In this document: positions 12,965 to 24,318 of the stretch, in pieces
Numbering within the stretch: the stretch's first letter is position 1
Layout of the letters: each line of letters begins with the position of its first letter
Assembly (NCBI GenBank): GCA_910589415.1
Contig: OU342638.1
Coordinates: 4,278,001-4,342,000 of the forward strand
Direction of reading: 5' to 3'
DNA: 64,000 nt
Origin: Malachius bipustulatus
Taxonomy: Eukaryota; Arthropoda; Insecta; Coleoptera; Melyridae
Program-made: the position numbers and the translations under genes
Notes under the pieces: generated by a model
Told to the model about the DNA's origin: nothing
The model's database searches: none
Seen by the model: the letters and a program-made list of their open reading frames with translations, nothing else

Positions 12965-15900
12965 GCCCGGCGCTACAAGGTAAATAAATACAAGTATAAT
13001 AAGTTCTAATAATACTGAATTATGACATTAAAAAAACAATAACGACGATAACTTTAGTAAGACATAAATTTTGGTGATGCAGATGAAAACATGTGCCTGG
13101 GTGAAGCCTCCTGTTATTTCATTTTAATAAAGAAAACATGGTACTGTCAATTAAAATAGTCCATAGATCTAGCTCCTCTAAGGCAAGAGGGCTAATGATA
13201 CGAGTAATAAGTGTTGACCAAGTCTTACAAGAGGTCGATCCACGGCCGCTAGCCTACAGACTAGGTTAACAAAAAGGTCGTTTAGACCTTTAAATGAAGT
13301 AAACCCATTAGTTCCATCTATATTTATAATCTTATTGTTGCCCTACAAATACGCGAACTTGTCTTGATGTTCTTGAAAAACTAAATATGTAGCTTTCTTT
13401 TCCTGTTTGGCAGATCATACGCCCGGCGCTACAAGGTAAATAAATACAAGTATAAAAAGTTCTAATAATACTGAATTATGACATTAAAAAAACAATAACG
13501 ACGATAACTTTAGTAAGACATAAATTTTGGTGATGCAGATGAAAACATGTGCCTAGGTGAAGCCTCCTGTTATTTCATTTTAATAAAGAAAACATGGTAC
13601 TGTTAATTAAAATAGTCCATAGATCTAGCTCCTCTAAGGCAAGAGGGCTAATGATACGAGTAATAAGTGTTGACCAAGTCTTACAAGAGGCCGATTCACG
13701 GCCGCTAGCCTATAGGCTAGGTTAACAAAAAGGTAGTTTAGACCTTTAAATGAAGTAAACCCATTAGTTCCATCTATGTTTATAATCTTATTGTTGCCCT
13801 ACAAATACCCGAACTTGTCTTGATGTTCTTGAAAAACTAAGTTTGTAGCTTTCTTTTCCTGTTTGGCAGATCATACGCCCGGCGCTACAAGGTAAATAAA
13901 TACAAGTATAATAAGTTCTAATAATACTGAATTATGACATTAAAAAAACAATAACGACGATAACTTTAGTAAGACATAAATTTTGGTGATGCAGATGAAA
14001 ACATGTGCCTGGGTGAAGCCTCCTGTTATTTCATTTTAATAAAGAAAACATGGTACTGTCAATTAAAATAATCTTATTGTTGCCCTACGAATACCTGAAG
14101 TTGTCTTGATGTTCTTGAAAAACTAAATTTGTAGCTTTCTTTTCCTGTTTGGCAGATCATACGCCCGGCGCTACAAGGTAAATAAATACAAGTATAATAA
14201 GTTCTAATAATACTGAATTATGACATTAAAAAAACAATAACGACGATAACTTTAGTAAGACATAAATTTTGGTGATGCAGATGAATACATGTGCCTGGGT
14301 GAAGCCTCCTGTTATTTCATTTTAATAAAGAAAACATGGTACTGTCAATTAAACTAGGTCCATAGATCTAGCTCCTCTAAGGCAAGAGGGGCTAATGATA
14401 CGAGTAATAAGTGTTGACCAAGTCTTACAAGAGGTCGATCCACGGCCGCTAGACTACAGACTAGGTTAACAAAAAGGTAGTTTAGACCTTTAAATGAAGT
14501 AAACCCATTAGTTCCATCTATGTTTATAATCTTATTGTTTCCCTACAAATACCCGAACTTGTCTTGATGTTCTTGAAAAACTAAGTTTGTAGCTTTCTTT
14601 TCCTGTTTGGCAGATCATACGCCCGGCGCTACAAGGTAAATAAATACAAGTATAATAAGTTCTAATAATACTGAATTATGACATTAAAAAAACAATAACG
14701 ACGATAACTTTAGTAAGACATAAATTTTGGTGATGCAGATGAAAACATGTGCCTGGGTGAAGCCTCCTGTTATTTCATTTTAATAAAGAAAACATGGTAC
14801 TGTCAATTAAAATAGTCCATAGATCTAGCTCCTCTAAGGCAAGAGGGCTAATGATACGAGTAATAAGTGTTGACCAAGTCTTACAAGAGGCCGATTCACG
14901 GCCGCTAGCCTATAGGCTAGGTTAACAAAAAGGTAGTTTAGACCTTTGTCTTGATGTTCGTTAAAAACTAAGTTTGTAGCTTTCTTTTCCTGTTTGGCAG
15001 ATCATACGCCCGGCGCTACAAGGTAAATAAATACAAGTATAATAAGTTCTAATAATATTGAATTATGACATTAAAAAAACAATAACGACGATAACTTTAG
15101 TAAGACATAAATTTTGGTGATGCAGATGAAAACATGTGCCTGGATGAAGCCTCCTGTTATTTCATTTTAATAAAGAAAACATGGTACTGTCAATTAAAAT
15201 AGTCCATAGATCTAGCTCCTCTAAGGCAAGAGGGCTAATGATACGAGTAATAAGTGTTGACCAAGTCTTACAAGAGGTCGATCCACGGCCGCTAGCCTAC
15301 AGACTAGGTTAACAAAAAGGTAGTTTAGACCTTTAAATGAAGTAAACCCATTAGTTCCATCTATATTTATAATCTTATTGTTGCCCTACAAATACCCGAA
15401 CTTGTCTTGATGTTCTTGAAAAACTAAATATGTAGCTTTCTTTTCCTGTTTGGCAGATCATACGCCCGGCGCTACAAGGTAAATAAATACAAGTATAAAA
15501 AGTTCTAATAATACTGAATTATGACATTAAAAAAACAATAACGACGATAACTTTAGTAAGACATAAATTTTGGTGATGCAGATGAAAACATGTGCCTAGG
15601 TGAAGCCTCCTGTTATTTCATTTTAATAAAGAAAACATGGTACTGTTAATTAAAATAGTCCATAGATCTAGCTCCTCTAAGGCAAGAGGGCTAATGATAC
15701 GAGTAATAAGTGTTGACCAAGTCTTACAAGAGGCCGATTCACGGCCGCTAGCCTATAGGCTAGGTTAACAAAAAGGTAGTTTAGACCTTTAAATGAAGTA
15801 AACCCATTAGTTCCATCTATGTTTATAATCTTATTGTTGCCCTACAAATACCCGAACTTGTCTTGATGTTCTTGAAAAACTAAGTTTGTAGCTTTCTTTT

Positions 15901-16134
15901 CCTGTTTGGCAGATCATACGCCCGGCGCTACAAGGTAAATAAATACAAGTATAATAAGTTCTAATAATACTGAATTATGACATTAAAAAAACAATAACGA
16001 CGATAACTTTAGTAAGACATAAATTTTGGTGATGCAGATGAAAACATGTGCCTGGGAGAAGCCTCCTCTTATTTCATTTTAATAAAGAAAACATGGTACT
16101 GTCAATTAAAATAGTCCATAGATCTAGCTCCTCT

Positions 16135-16250
16135 AAGGCAAGAGGGCTAATGATACGAGTAATAAGTGTTGACCAAGTCTTACAAGAGGTCGAAGGCAAG
16201 AGGGCTAATGATACGAGTAATAAGTGTTGACCAAGTCTTACAAGAGGTCG
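16135..16250. repeat. 58-bp local duplication inside one satellite unit
   Basis: The segment aaggcaagagggctaatga...gaggtcg occurs twice back to back (16135-16192 and 16193-16250). This makes the only 514-bp unit of the array and creates short chance reading frames on both strands. Confidence 0.9.
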
Positions 16251-17661
16251 ATCCACGGCCGCTAGCCTACAGACTAGGTTAATAAAAAGGTAGTTTAGAC
16301 CTTTAAATGAAGTAAACCCATTAGTTCCATCTATGTTTATAATCTTATTGTTGCCCTACAAATACCCGAACTTGTCTTGATGTTCTTGAAAAACTAAGTT
16401 TGTAGCTTTCTTTTCCTGTTTGGCAGATCATACGCCCGGCGCTACAAGGTAAATAAATACAAGTATAATAAGTTCTAATAATACTGAATTATGACATTAA
16501 AAAAACAATAACGACGATAACTTTAGTAAGACATAAATTTTGGTGATGCAGATGAAAACATGTGCCTGGGTGAAGCCTCCTGTTATTTCATTTTAATAAA
16601 GAAAACATGGTACTGTCAATTAAAATAGTCCATAGATCTAGCTCCTCTAAGGCAAGAGGGCTAATGATACGAGTAATAAGTGTTGACCAGTCTTACAAGA
16701 GGCCGATTCACGGCCGCTAGCCTATAGGCTAGGTTAACAAAAAGGTAGTTTATACCTTTAAATGAAGTAAACCCATTAGTTCCATCTATGATTATAATCT
16801 TATTGTTGCCCTACAAATATCCCAACTTGTCTTGATGTTCTTGAAAAACTAAGTTTGTAGCTTTCTTTTCCTGTTTGGCAGATCATACGCCCGGCGCTAC
16901 AAGGTAAATAAATACAAGTATAATAAGTTCTAATAATACTGAATTATGACATTAAAAAAACAATAACGACGATAACTTTAGTAAGACATAAATTTTGGTG
17001 ATGCAGATGAAAACATGTGCCTGGGTGAAGCCTCCTGTTATTTCATTTTAATAAAGAAAACATGGTACTGTCAATTAAAATAGTCCATAGATCTAGCTCC
17101 TCTAAGGCAAGAGGGCTAATGATACGAGTAATAAGTGTTGACCAAGTCTTACAAGAGGCCGATTCACGGCCGCTAGCCTATAGGCTAGGTTAACAAAAAG
17201 GTAGTTTAGACCTTTAAATGAAGTAAACCCATTAGTTCCATCTATGATTATAATCTTATTGTTGCCCTACAAATATCCCAACTTGTCTTGATGTTCTTGA
17301 AAAACTAAGTTTGTAGCTTTCTTTTCCTGTTTGGCAGATCATACGCCCGGCGCTACAAGGTAAATAAATACAAGTAAAATAAGTTCTAATAATACTGAAT
17401 TATGACATAAAAAAAAAATAATAACGACGATAACTTTAGTAAGACATAAATTTTGGTGATGCAGATGAATACATGTGCCTGGGTGAAGCCTCCTGTTATT
17501 TAATTTTAATAAAGAAAACATGGTACTGTCAATTAAAATAGGTCCATAGATCTAGCTCCTCTAAGGCAAGAGGGCTAATGATACGAGTAATAAGTGTTGA
17601 CCAAGTCTTACAAGAGGTCGATCCACGGCCGCTGGCCTAAAGACTAGGTTAACAAAAAGGT

Positions 17662-18118
17662 ACATTTATGGCATTAAATTCTTCGACCACCTTGGCCCAG
17701 ACATTGTTTTTTCCCTCATTGAGGTGTTGTCAGTCTTCTTGCATTCAATGACATTTTGTTATCTAAAAGAAAATGGGAAGGACAGGATGGTTTATAGGAT
17801 AAGTTATACTGATAAAAGGATAATAACAGGATGGCCTGGTGGTGGTAATGTAAAAGTAATAGGAACCATGGCATGTAGGTACTCTAACATGTATCTAATG
17901 ATAATAAAAAGACAAAATACCGTTCTTACAATGATAATTATCATACCTACTATAAATAAACTTCTAATAAATCAGAATATCATTTATAGTTAATACCGTG
18001 TCACCTATGAATGGCCTAGAAATAGATTTACCGTGAGGTTATTAGTATACTTTAGAATTATTTCAATCAGGGAGACTTTTTCCAGCTCCGAGTAGTTTTT
18101 ACCACGCTGCTTCCCGCT
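17662..18118 (-). pseudogene. Myb/SANT-like (zeste-type) DNA-binding gene, broken
   Basis: Exon 1 residues are split by the errantivirus. The start ATG is at 26534; the rest lies at 18032-18118 and reads GKQRGKNYSELEKVSLIEII, ending at a possible donor (ACG/gtaaat). A second exon at about 17662-17737 reads KTDNTSM and then NNVWAKVVEEFNAIN, the tryptophan-containing helix of Myb_DNA-bind_5/zeste-like domains. The two halves of exon 2 are one base out of frame at an A-run near 17708. The exon ends abruptly where the satellite begins. Related genes sit at 29881-31922 and 34327-35708 as Harbinger partner genes, so this is probably also transposon-derived, though a host gene is not excluded. Confidence 0.6.
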
Positions 18119-18529
18119 AATTTTGATTTCAAGGGCCACAAAAGACTTTTTTAAAAATTAATTTATTGAGAACAGACTAATATACTACAATAAATACATT
18201 AGGCACGAATGCTAAATCTGATCTAACTAGTACAATAAGTAAATACAGTATTTATACCTTTTAAGGAGGGCGGTGGCTTTGCCATGCGCCTGTTTATTAA
18301 TAATTCCAAAAGGATGTGTTTTAAGAACATTATCCTAGTTTCAAATACAGAATATTAATATGATTAACAATAATAGTCATTATACATATATCATTTGATA
18401 TTTAGTTCATAATAACAATATTACAATGGGCCATTTGTTTCGAGGCTAAGGGTTATAAAACTAATAAGGACGTACTATACTCGAATGATAATGAGTTACA
18501 ATGTGTCATTCATGAAGGAATGCATAACT
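18119..18529 (-). repeat. Errantivirus 3' LTR
   Basis: This 411-bp repeat starts (minus strand) AGTTATGCATTCC and ends GAAATCAAAATT. It matches 26111-26521 throughout except for one base that I noticed. The AATT-type terminus directly abuts the CGCT target duplication. Confidence 0.95.
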
Positions 18530-18539
18530 CCTCCCCTCT
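18530..18539 (-). other. Polypurine tract
   Basis: On the minus strand AGAGGGGAGG lies immediately before the 3' LTR. This is the expected position for the plus-strand priming site in reverse transcription. It overlaps the env stop codon. Confidence 0.8.
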
Positions 18540-20181
18540 AAGATTGAAAAATCGACGAAGAAGGTTTTTCAACTAATTCTACAGGGTCCAAAGGTTCAAT
18601 TTTCATTTTGAATGATTTTCTTCTCTTGACTAATTTGTAAGTTGCAAATGCAGCGAGGATTAGCAGAATTACGATCCATGTGATGATGTGGGTCGTTGTG
18701 TTGTTTTGATGCACTTTCAGGAGAATGGGATCTTGCACTTTCTTCGAAATGTGTGAAATATTCATGTGTACTTCAGGAATGTTTTCAATGGGAATGTCGT
18801 CATGAAGTTCGATGGATTCTAAGTGTACATTTCCTATTATTTTCACTGCTTCTTGATTGGCTCGTTTTTTCGTATAGTAGATTTTGTTGCGAATTTTGAC
18901 TTTGCAATTTGCTGGTATCACGTAGAGGCTTGGTGAGTCAATTGTTTTCGTTATAAGATCTGGGCAATTTTCAGTGATTGTTATTTTGTTTACTGGTACT
19001 ATAATTAGTAAATTTTCGTCTATGTTTCGAATCATGTCTGCCTTGAGAGTTACTTGGACTTTGGTGCAATTTTTCTCTTCTTTGTGGAGTATGATTGGCG
19101 TAATACAGGTATCTTGGGTGTTCGAATTTTGATTCAAGTCTGAACAGACGTAAATATCTTCCAAATGAGGACATTCTTGAATTATCTCGAGCTGATTTTC
19201 TTGCGAAATTGCGAGGTAAGGTGTGCTGGGAATTATCATTTGATTGTTGATAGGAATTGGTATTATATGATAAAAGGAATAAATTTGGGAATCAGTTAAG
19301 GGAATATTAATTACAAAAAGAATTTTTTCTTTAAAAATGAAGCTTTGCAAATTTAACAGTTTGTAGTACGTATGAATGTCATAGAATTTAATTATAGAAT
19401 TTTTATATTTGTTAGAGCATTCAGTGATGAGATTTAACAATTCATTTACTGGTAATATTTCATTTGTTACAAGATTCAGTTTTGAGAAATATAAAGATGT
19501 TTCTATTTTTGTAAGTTCATCGTTAAATTTCTGAACATTTATTTCAAGTCTGTTTAATAAGTTATCAAGTTCTAAATATGTATAAATTGCCATTTTTGAA
19601 TGTACGAAATATTTGGTTAAATTATTTAGTTGATTCTCAATTGTAGATAAATCTGAATTTAATGTTTCTATAGTGCCATTGATTTGTTCTGTTAGATCGT
19701 TGTATAGTTCGATTTGTTTGTTTAGCCCAATTTGTAATGTTTTTTGATCTTCTTGCAAATTGTTCAATGACTCATAAATTACTTTGCCATCATTAGCATC
19801 TAAAGTACCAAATAAGGTTTTTGCAAATGATCCTCCTATATCTAAGAGTCCTCGTTTCTGGCGATAATTTTGATTTGATCGCAAATTATTTTGTAAGATT
19901 TTTGTGTTTGTGATTTGATCTTGTATGTCTAAAAGTCGAGGAAGTAAGGTTTTGCTAACGAAAGGGTCACTTGTGGTCGTTATGTGTAGATAAGCGTTCT
20001 TATATGCTTCTGATAATTTTTCTGCTTGTACGAGTAGCGGTGCCTGATTTATATAATACACATAGGATATTTTCGAAGTTGTGACGTATGCTGGGCCTAG
20101 GTGATGTGGGAAGAAACCTGGGTAGTTCGTAAGACTTGTCTGAGAGTTGACTAATTGTAGAAAAAGAATTAAGATTAGCAT
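18538..20181 (-). CDS. env: Errantivirus envelope-like glycoprotein
   Basis: A 547-residue class I-like fusion protein of the insect errantivirus/baculovirus F type. I place the start at the ATG at 20181 because it follows a ttgttccag splice-acceptor-like sequence; env of this group is made from a spliced mRNA. Visible features are a hydrophobic signal peptide (residues 1-13) and a furin-like site RQKR (about 107-110). A glycine-rich hydrophobic fusion-peptide-like stretch (GLLDIGG...) and a long helical region with several N-glycosylation sites follow. A membrane anchor lies near 499-515, with a 32-residue cytoplasmic tail. The frame is uninterrupted. It lies 20 bp downstream of the pol stop. 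Presence is clear; function in this host is not tested. Confidence 0.92.
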   Translation of the reverse strand: MLILILFLQLVNSQTSLTNYPGFFPHHLGPAYVTTSKISYVYYINQAPLLVQAEKLSEAYKNAYLHITTTSDPFVSKTLLPRLLDIQDQITNTKILQNNLRSNQNYRQKRGLLDIGGSFAKTLFGTLDANDGKVIYESLNNLQEDQKTLQIGLNKQIELYNDLTEQINGTIETLNSDLSTIENQLNNLTKYFVHSKMAIYTYLELDNLLNRLEINVQKFNDELTKIETSLYFSKLNLVTNEILPVNELLNLITECSNKYKNSIIKFYDIHTYYKLLNLQSFIFKEKILFVINIPLTDSQIYSFYHIIPIPINNQMIIPSTPYLAISQENQLEIIQECPHLEDIYVCSDLNQNSNTQDTCITPIILHKEEKNCTKVQVTLKADMIRNIDENLLIIVPVNKITITENCPDLITKTIDSPSLYVIPANCKVKIRNKIYYTKKRANQEAVKIIGNVHLESIELHDDIPIENIPEVHMNISHISKKVQDPILLKVHQNNTTTHIITWIVILLILAAFATYKLVKRRKSFKMKIEPLDPVELVEKPSSSIFQS

Positions 20182-21346
20182 CTGGAACAAACGATTGAGT
20201 ATTATTTTTCTGATATTTTCCGTAACCTTTTTATTTTAGATTTGTGTCTTTTAGTGTGTTGCATTTTTAAAATAGGACCTTGGTTACTTTTACTTGTAGA
20301 GGGTTTGTATAAAGGATTTTGTTTATCTCTAGTGTCTGTCCTATAATAAACTGGAGAATTTTCGGGAATATCTGGGGCAATTTGTCTTGATTCATTGCTT
20401 TTATTTATCCAGCGTTCTTTGTTGGATTGCGAGGTTTCGTGGATCTTTTTAAACAATTGTTTGCTTATTTCTTTATGTCTTGTCACATAATCGGATGTTA
20501 TAATGTCGTTAGTCAAGTCAAAGGGATCTTTATTGTCAATGTTACAGTGTATAATTTGGAATGGTGTAAGTTGAGTCGTACTATGTATAGAATTATTATA
20601 AGCAAGGGTTGCGTATTGAATTATATCTTCGATACTGTATGAAGGGTTTTGTCTTTTTATGCATCTTATGTGCTCTAGCATCGTAGAATGAAATCGTTCA
20701 ACAGGACTATTTGAGTTGGAATTATGTGGGGTAGTAAAGTGAAGTGTTATATTGTGTAATGTGCAAAAATCTCTTATAATGTTATTATTGAACTCAGTTC
20801 CATTATCAGAGGTAATTTGTTGGGGTATTCCATGATGACTTACATAAGAGAGAAGTTTGTTAAATATTTCTATGGCATGAAATTTTTGTAAAGCATAACA
20901 TTGTCCGTATTTAGAGAAAGTGTCAATTATTGTTAGACATTTTATTTTATCAATATGGAAGGTGTCGATGTGCAAAGATTGGAAAGGTTTTGAAGGTGTG
21001 GGGGTTAATTCAAATCGTAAATTATAAGGTTTTCTTTCGTATTTATTTTCTAAACAGATTTTGCAAGTGTTTACGTAATTTGTTATGTCATCGGTGAGAT
21101 TAGGCCAGTAGTACTTTTGGGATATTTGATCAATTGTTTGTTTTATTCCTCGATGTCCGGTCTTTGTTTCGTGATAGAATTTCATATACATTCTCTGATC
21201 ATCTATTATCTCGATATCTTTAACTAATTTAGTAGATGTGCATAATGAATAAGCATTGTTCTTGAATGTTCGTGGAAGGACTGTTGATAGGCGTTTTATT
21301 CCGTCTATAAACTTGTCATCTATTGTAATCACCCAACCCCGGGTCC

Positions 21347-21846
21347 NNNNNNNNNNNNNNNNNNNNNNNNNNNNNNNNNNNNNNNNNNNNNNNNNNNNNN
21401 NNNNNNNNNNNNNNNNNNNNNNNNNNNNNNNNNNNNNNNNNNNNNNNNNNNNNNNNNNNNNNNNNNNNNNNNNNNNNNNNNNNNNNNNNNNNNNNNNNNN
21501 NNNNNNNNNNNNNNNNNNNNNNNNNNNNNNNNNNNNNNNNNNNNNNNNNNNNNNNNNNNNNNNNNNNNNNNNNNNNNNNNNNNNNNNNNNNNNNNNNNNN
21601 NNNNNNNNNNNNNNNNNNNNNNNNNNNNNNNNNNNNNNNNNNNNNNNNNNNNNNNNNNNNNNNNNNNNNNNNNNNNNNNNNNNNNNNNNNNNNNNNNNNN
21701 NNNNNNNNNNNNNNNNNNNNNNNNNNNNNNNNNNNNNNNNNNNNNNNNNNNNNNNNNNNNNNNNNNNNNNNNNNNNNNNNNNNNNNNNNNNNNNNNNNNN
21801 NNNNNNNNNNNNNNNNNNNNNNNNNNNNNNNNNNNNNNNNNNNNNN
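21347..21846. other. Assembly gap of exactly 500 N
   Basis: A run of 500 N lies between RNase H and integrase of the errantivirus pol. A round-number gap usually means unknown true size. The left border has a short GC-rich word (accccgggtcc) unlike the surrounding AT-rich pol, which may be a gap-edge artefact. Confidence 0.98.
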
Positions 21847-24318
21847 TCCATTTCACCATGTAGATGCAATATTTATTCTTAGGGTCTACGAAGTATTTAA
21901 ATGTATCTATTGTGGCTTTTTCGAGATGTTCGTTCTTACAATGAGTCGTTATCCGATTTTTATTAAAAGGATTACTCTTTGTACTTGTGGGTAGTAATTT
22001 GTTTGGCGAACATGTAAAGATAATTTGATTTTTATAGAAGTTTACAGGGTGTTCCGTAATTGGTATATCTAGTATTGGGTGTTCTAACTCTGAATGTTGT
22101 GTATTGCTGTCGTTAATGTCTCTAAGTTGATTATTGAGAAATTCGTCAATGTCATTGTCTCCTGTTTCTACAATAAGACTATTGTTGTCGTTATTGTCTA
22201 AGGGATGGATTTCCATATTGTCTTCGGGAAGTTTGATGCGTGATAGCGCATCTGCATTTGAATTAATTTTTCCTTTTTTATAAATTATTTCGTAGTCGTA
22301 TTCGCTCAAAAGTAATCTCCATCTGACCAGTTTCGAGTTTGGCTCTTTCAGGGAGAATAACCAGGTTAAGGGTTTATGGTCACTTACTATTTTGAATCGT
22401 CTACCGAAGAGATAGGGTCTGAAAGTTTTGACTGCAAAGATAATAGCTAGAAGTTCTTTTTCTATTGTGGAATAATTTATTTCTGCTGGATTTAGGGTAC
22501 GAGAAGCGTATGAGATTGGTTTGTCCGAATTAATAGGACCTTGTGAGAGTATTGCTCCTACCGCAAATTGACTGGCGTCCGTAGTAACAATGAATTCTTT
22601 GTTAAAATCGGGAAATTTGAGAATTGGTTCATTGCAGAGTAGACTTTTGCAAATATTTATGGAATCTAGGAATTCCTTGGTGTGTTAATGGTTTGACCTT
22701 TTTTTAAACACTGAGTAAGTGGTTTAGTAATCTTAGCAAAATTGTTGATGAATTTTCTATAATAGCCTACTAGTCCAAGAAAGGATTTAATTTCTTTTGC
22801 AGTTGTCGGAATTGGGAAATTTTTTATAGCTGAAAGTTTTTTTAGGATTAGGTTTGATACCTTCAGGGGTTATTACATGACCTAAGAATTCAACTTCTTT
22901 TCGCAGGAATTCGCTTTTATCGGGTTGAATCTTCATATTAGATTCTCTGAGACGCAAAAATACCGTTTTTAGATTTTTAATATGCTCTTCTAATGAAGCT
23001 GAAAAAATAATGATATCGTCCATATAGACTAAGCAAATTCGGTTGATGAGACCTCTTAATATATTATTCATGACTCTTTGGAAGGTTGATGGGGCATTTT
23101 TTAACCCAAAAGGCATTCTGAGATATTCATAGTGTCCGTTTTCAGTTGAAAATGCGGTTTTAGGTATGCTTTCTGGGGACATTTCTATTTGGTGGAATCC
23201 GTTGGCTAAATCGAGGGTTGTGAAGTAGTTAGCTCTGCCAAGTCGATCTAGAATGTCAGTAATGTTGGGAATAGGATATCGGTCATCGATAGTATTTTCA
23301 TTTAATTTACGATAATCAACGACTAGTCTCCATTTTTGTTTATTTGATGCGTCTAACTTTTTTGGAACAATCCAAATAGGGGCTGAATAGGGGCTATCAG
23401 AATGTCTAATTATACCATTTTTTAGCATGTTATCAATTTGGCGTTCGACTTCTTGTTTATGAACGTAGGGATATCGGTATGTTTTAGAATGGATTGGTAA
23501 TTCGTCTTTTGTTTTAATCTCGTGCTTTATTTTGTTTGTGAAGGTTAAAGGTTGATCTTCATTATGAAAGATATCGGAAAATTCATTGCAAATATTGAGA
23601 AGTTGTGATTTTTCTTCATGGTTCAAGTGATTAGTTCTTATGTCTGGATATGATGAAGTAAAATTCGGGTTATTGTAACAAATCTGGAAGTTACAAAGAA
23701 AATGTTCATTCGATGTAAAAGACTTACTTGAAATATGAGGATTTTTTATTTTTATTGACTGATTAGTCGGATTAAATATTTCTATTTGAGTTTTAAAATT
23801 ATTTGCTTCACTGATCGCTGGTAATGTAAAGCAGTGTTCTGATTTCATTTCGGGGATTTCTATAATTCCTTGTTTTTGATTACAAGTAACTGTGCAAATT
23901 TTACTCGACTGTGGGCTTATATCTGTGAAATTTTCAGAATTTCTATCATAATTTAATTTAAATTTGACATGGTCATTGTAAAGGATGTCTTTGGAAAAAT
24001 CAATTGTGAATTTGTTTTGTTGTAAGAACGGTAGTCCTAGAAGACCATCGAAATAATCGTGAAAGTCAAATAGACAAACTTCGAAATTGGTTTTTGTTTT
24101 GAACTCTGGGAATGTGGGAATTTTTGCTTTAAATCTACCTTTGTTTTTTACTCCGCATGAGGTAAGATTGTAGGGATCATGGAAAATTTGGTCTGGGAAA
24201 TAATTTTCGACAATTGAGGGTCTGAGAAGGCAAGTAGTTGCACCTGTGTCTATAAGTAGTTTAAGTGGTGGATTATTTATTCTTATAAAAGGGAGTTTAT
24301 TGTTTTTATCTACGATAT

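Larger units (their letters stand above)
4204..17661. repeat. 456-bp satellite array, 31 units, about 13.4 kb
   Basis: The marker cgcccggcg (or a one-base variant) recurs 31 times from 4355 to 17344. The 30 spacings are 455-458 bp (21 times), 387-388 bp (6), 286 bp (2) and 514 bp (1). The 387-bp class lacks one fixed 69-bp segment (units ending at 5941, 6785, 7172, 7559, 8858 and 15007). The 286-bp class lacks about 170 bp (4641, 14162). Units are very similar to each other. Each contains three inverted repeats within about 100 bp: CCTCT-AAGGCA-AGAGG, GGCCG-ATTCA-CGGCC (in the 'cgattcacgg' variant), and the palindrome CTAGCCTATAGGCTAG. Each also carries a splice-like acceptor/donor pair and an AATAAA. 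No reading frame is maintained; short frames here are chance. I do not recognise the family. Confidence 0.97.

Noticed and set aside
16048..16256. 60-codon frames on both strands in the satellite
   Set aside because: They exist only because of a 58-bp local duplication and are not kept in the other units.
4204..17661. Regular repeats as a CRISPR array
   Set aside because: Units are about 456 bp, almost fully identical with no unique spacers, in a eukaryotic context; it is a satellite.
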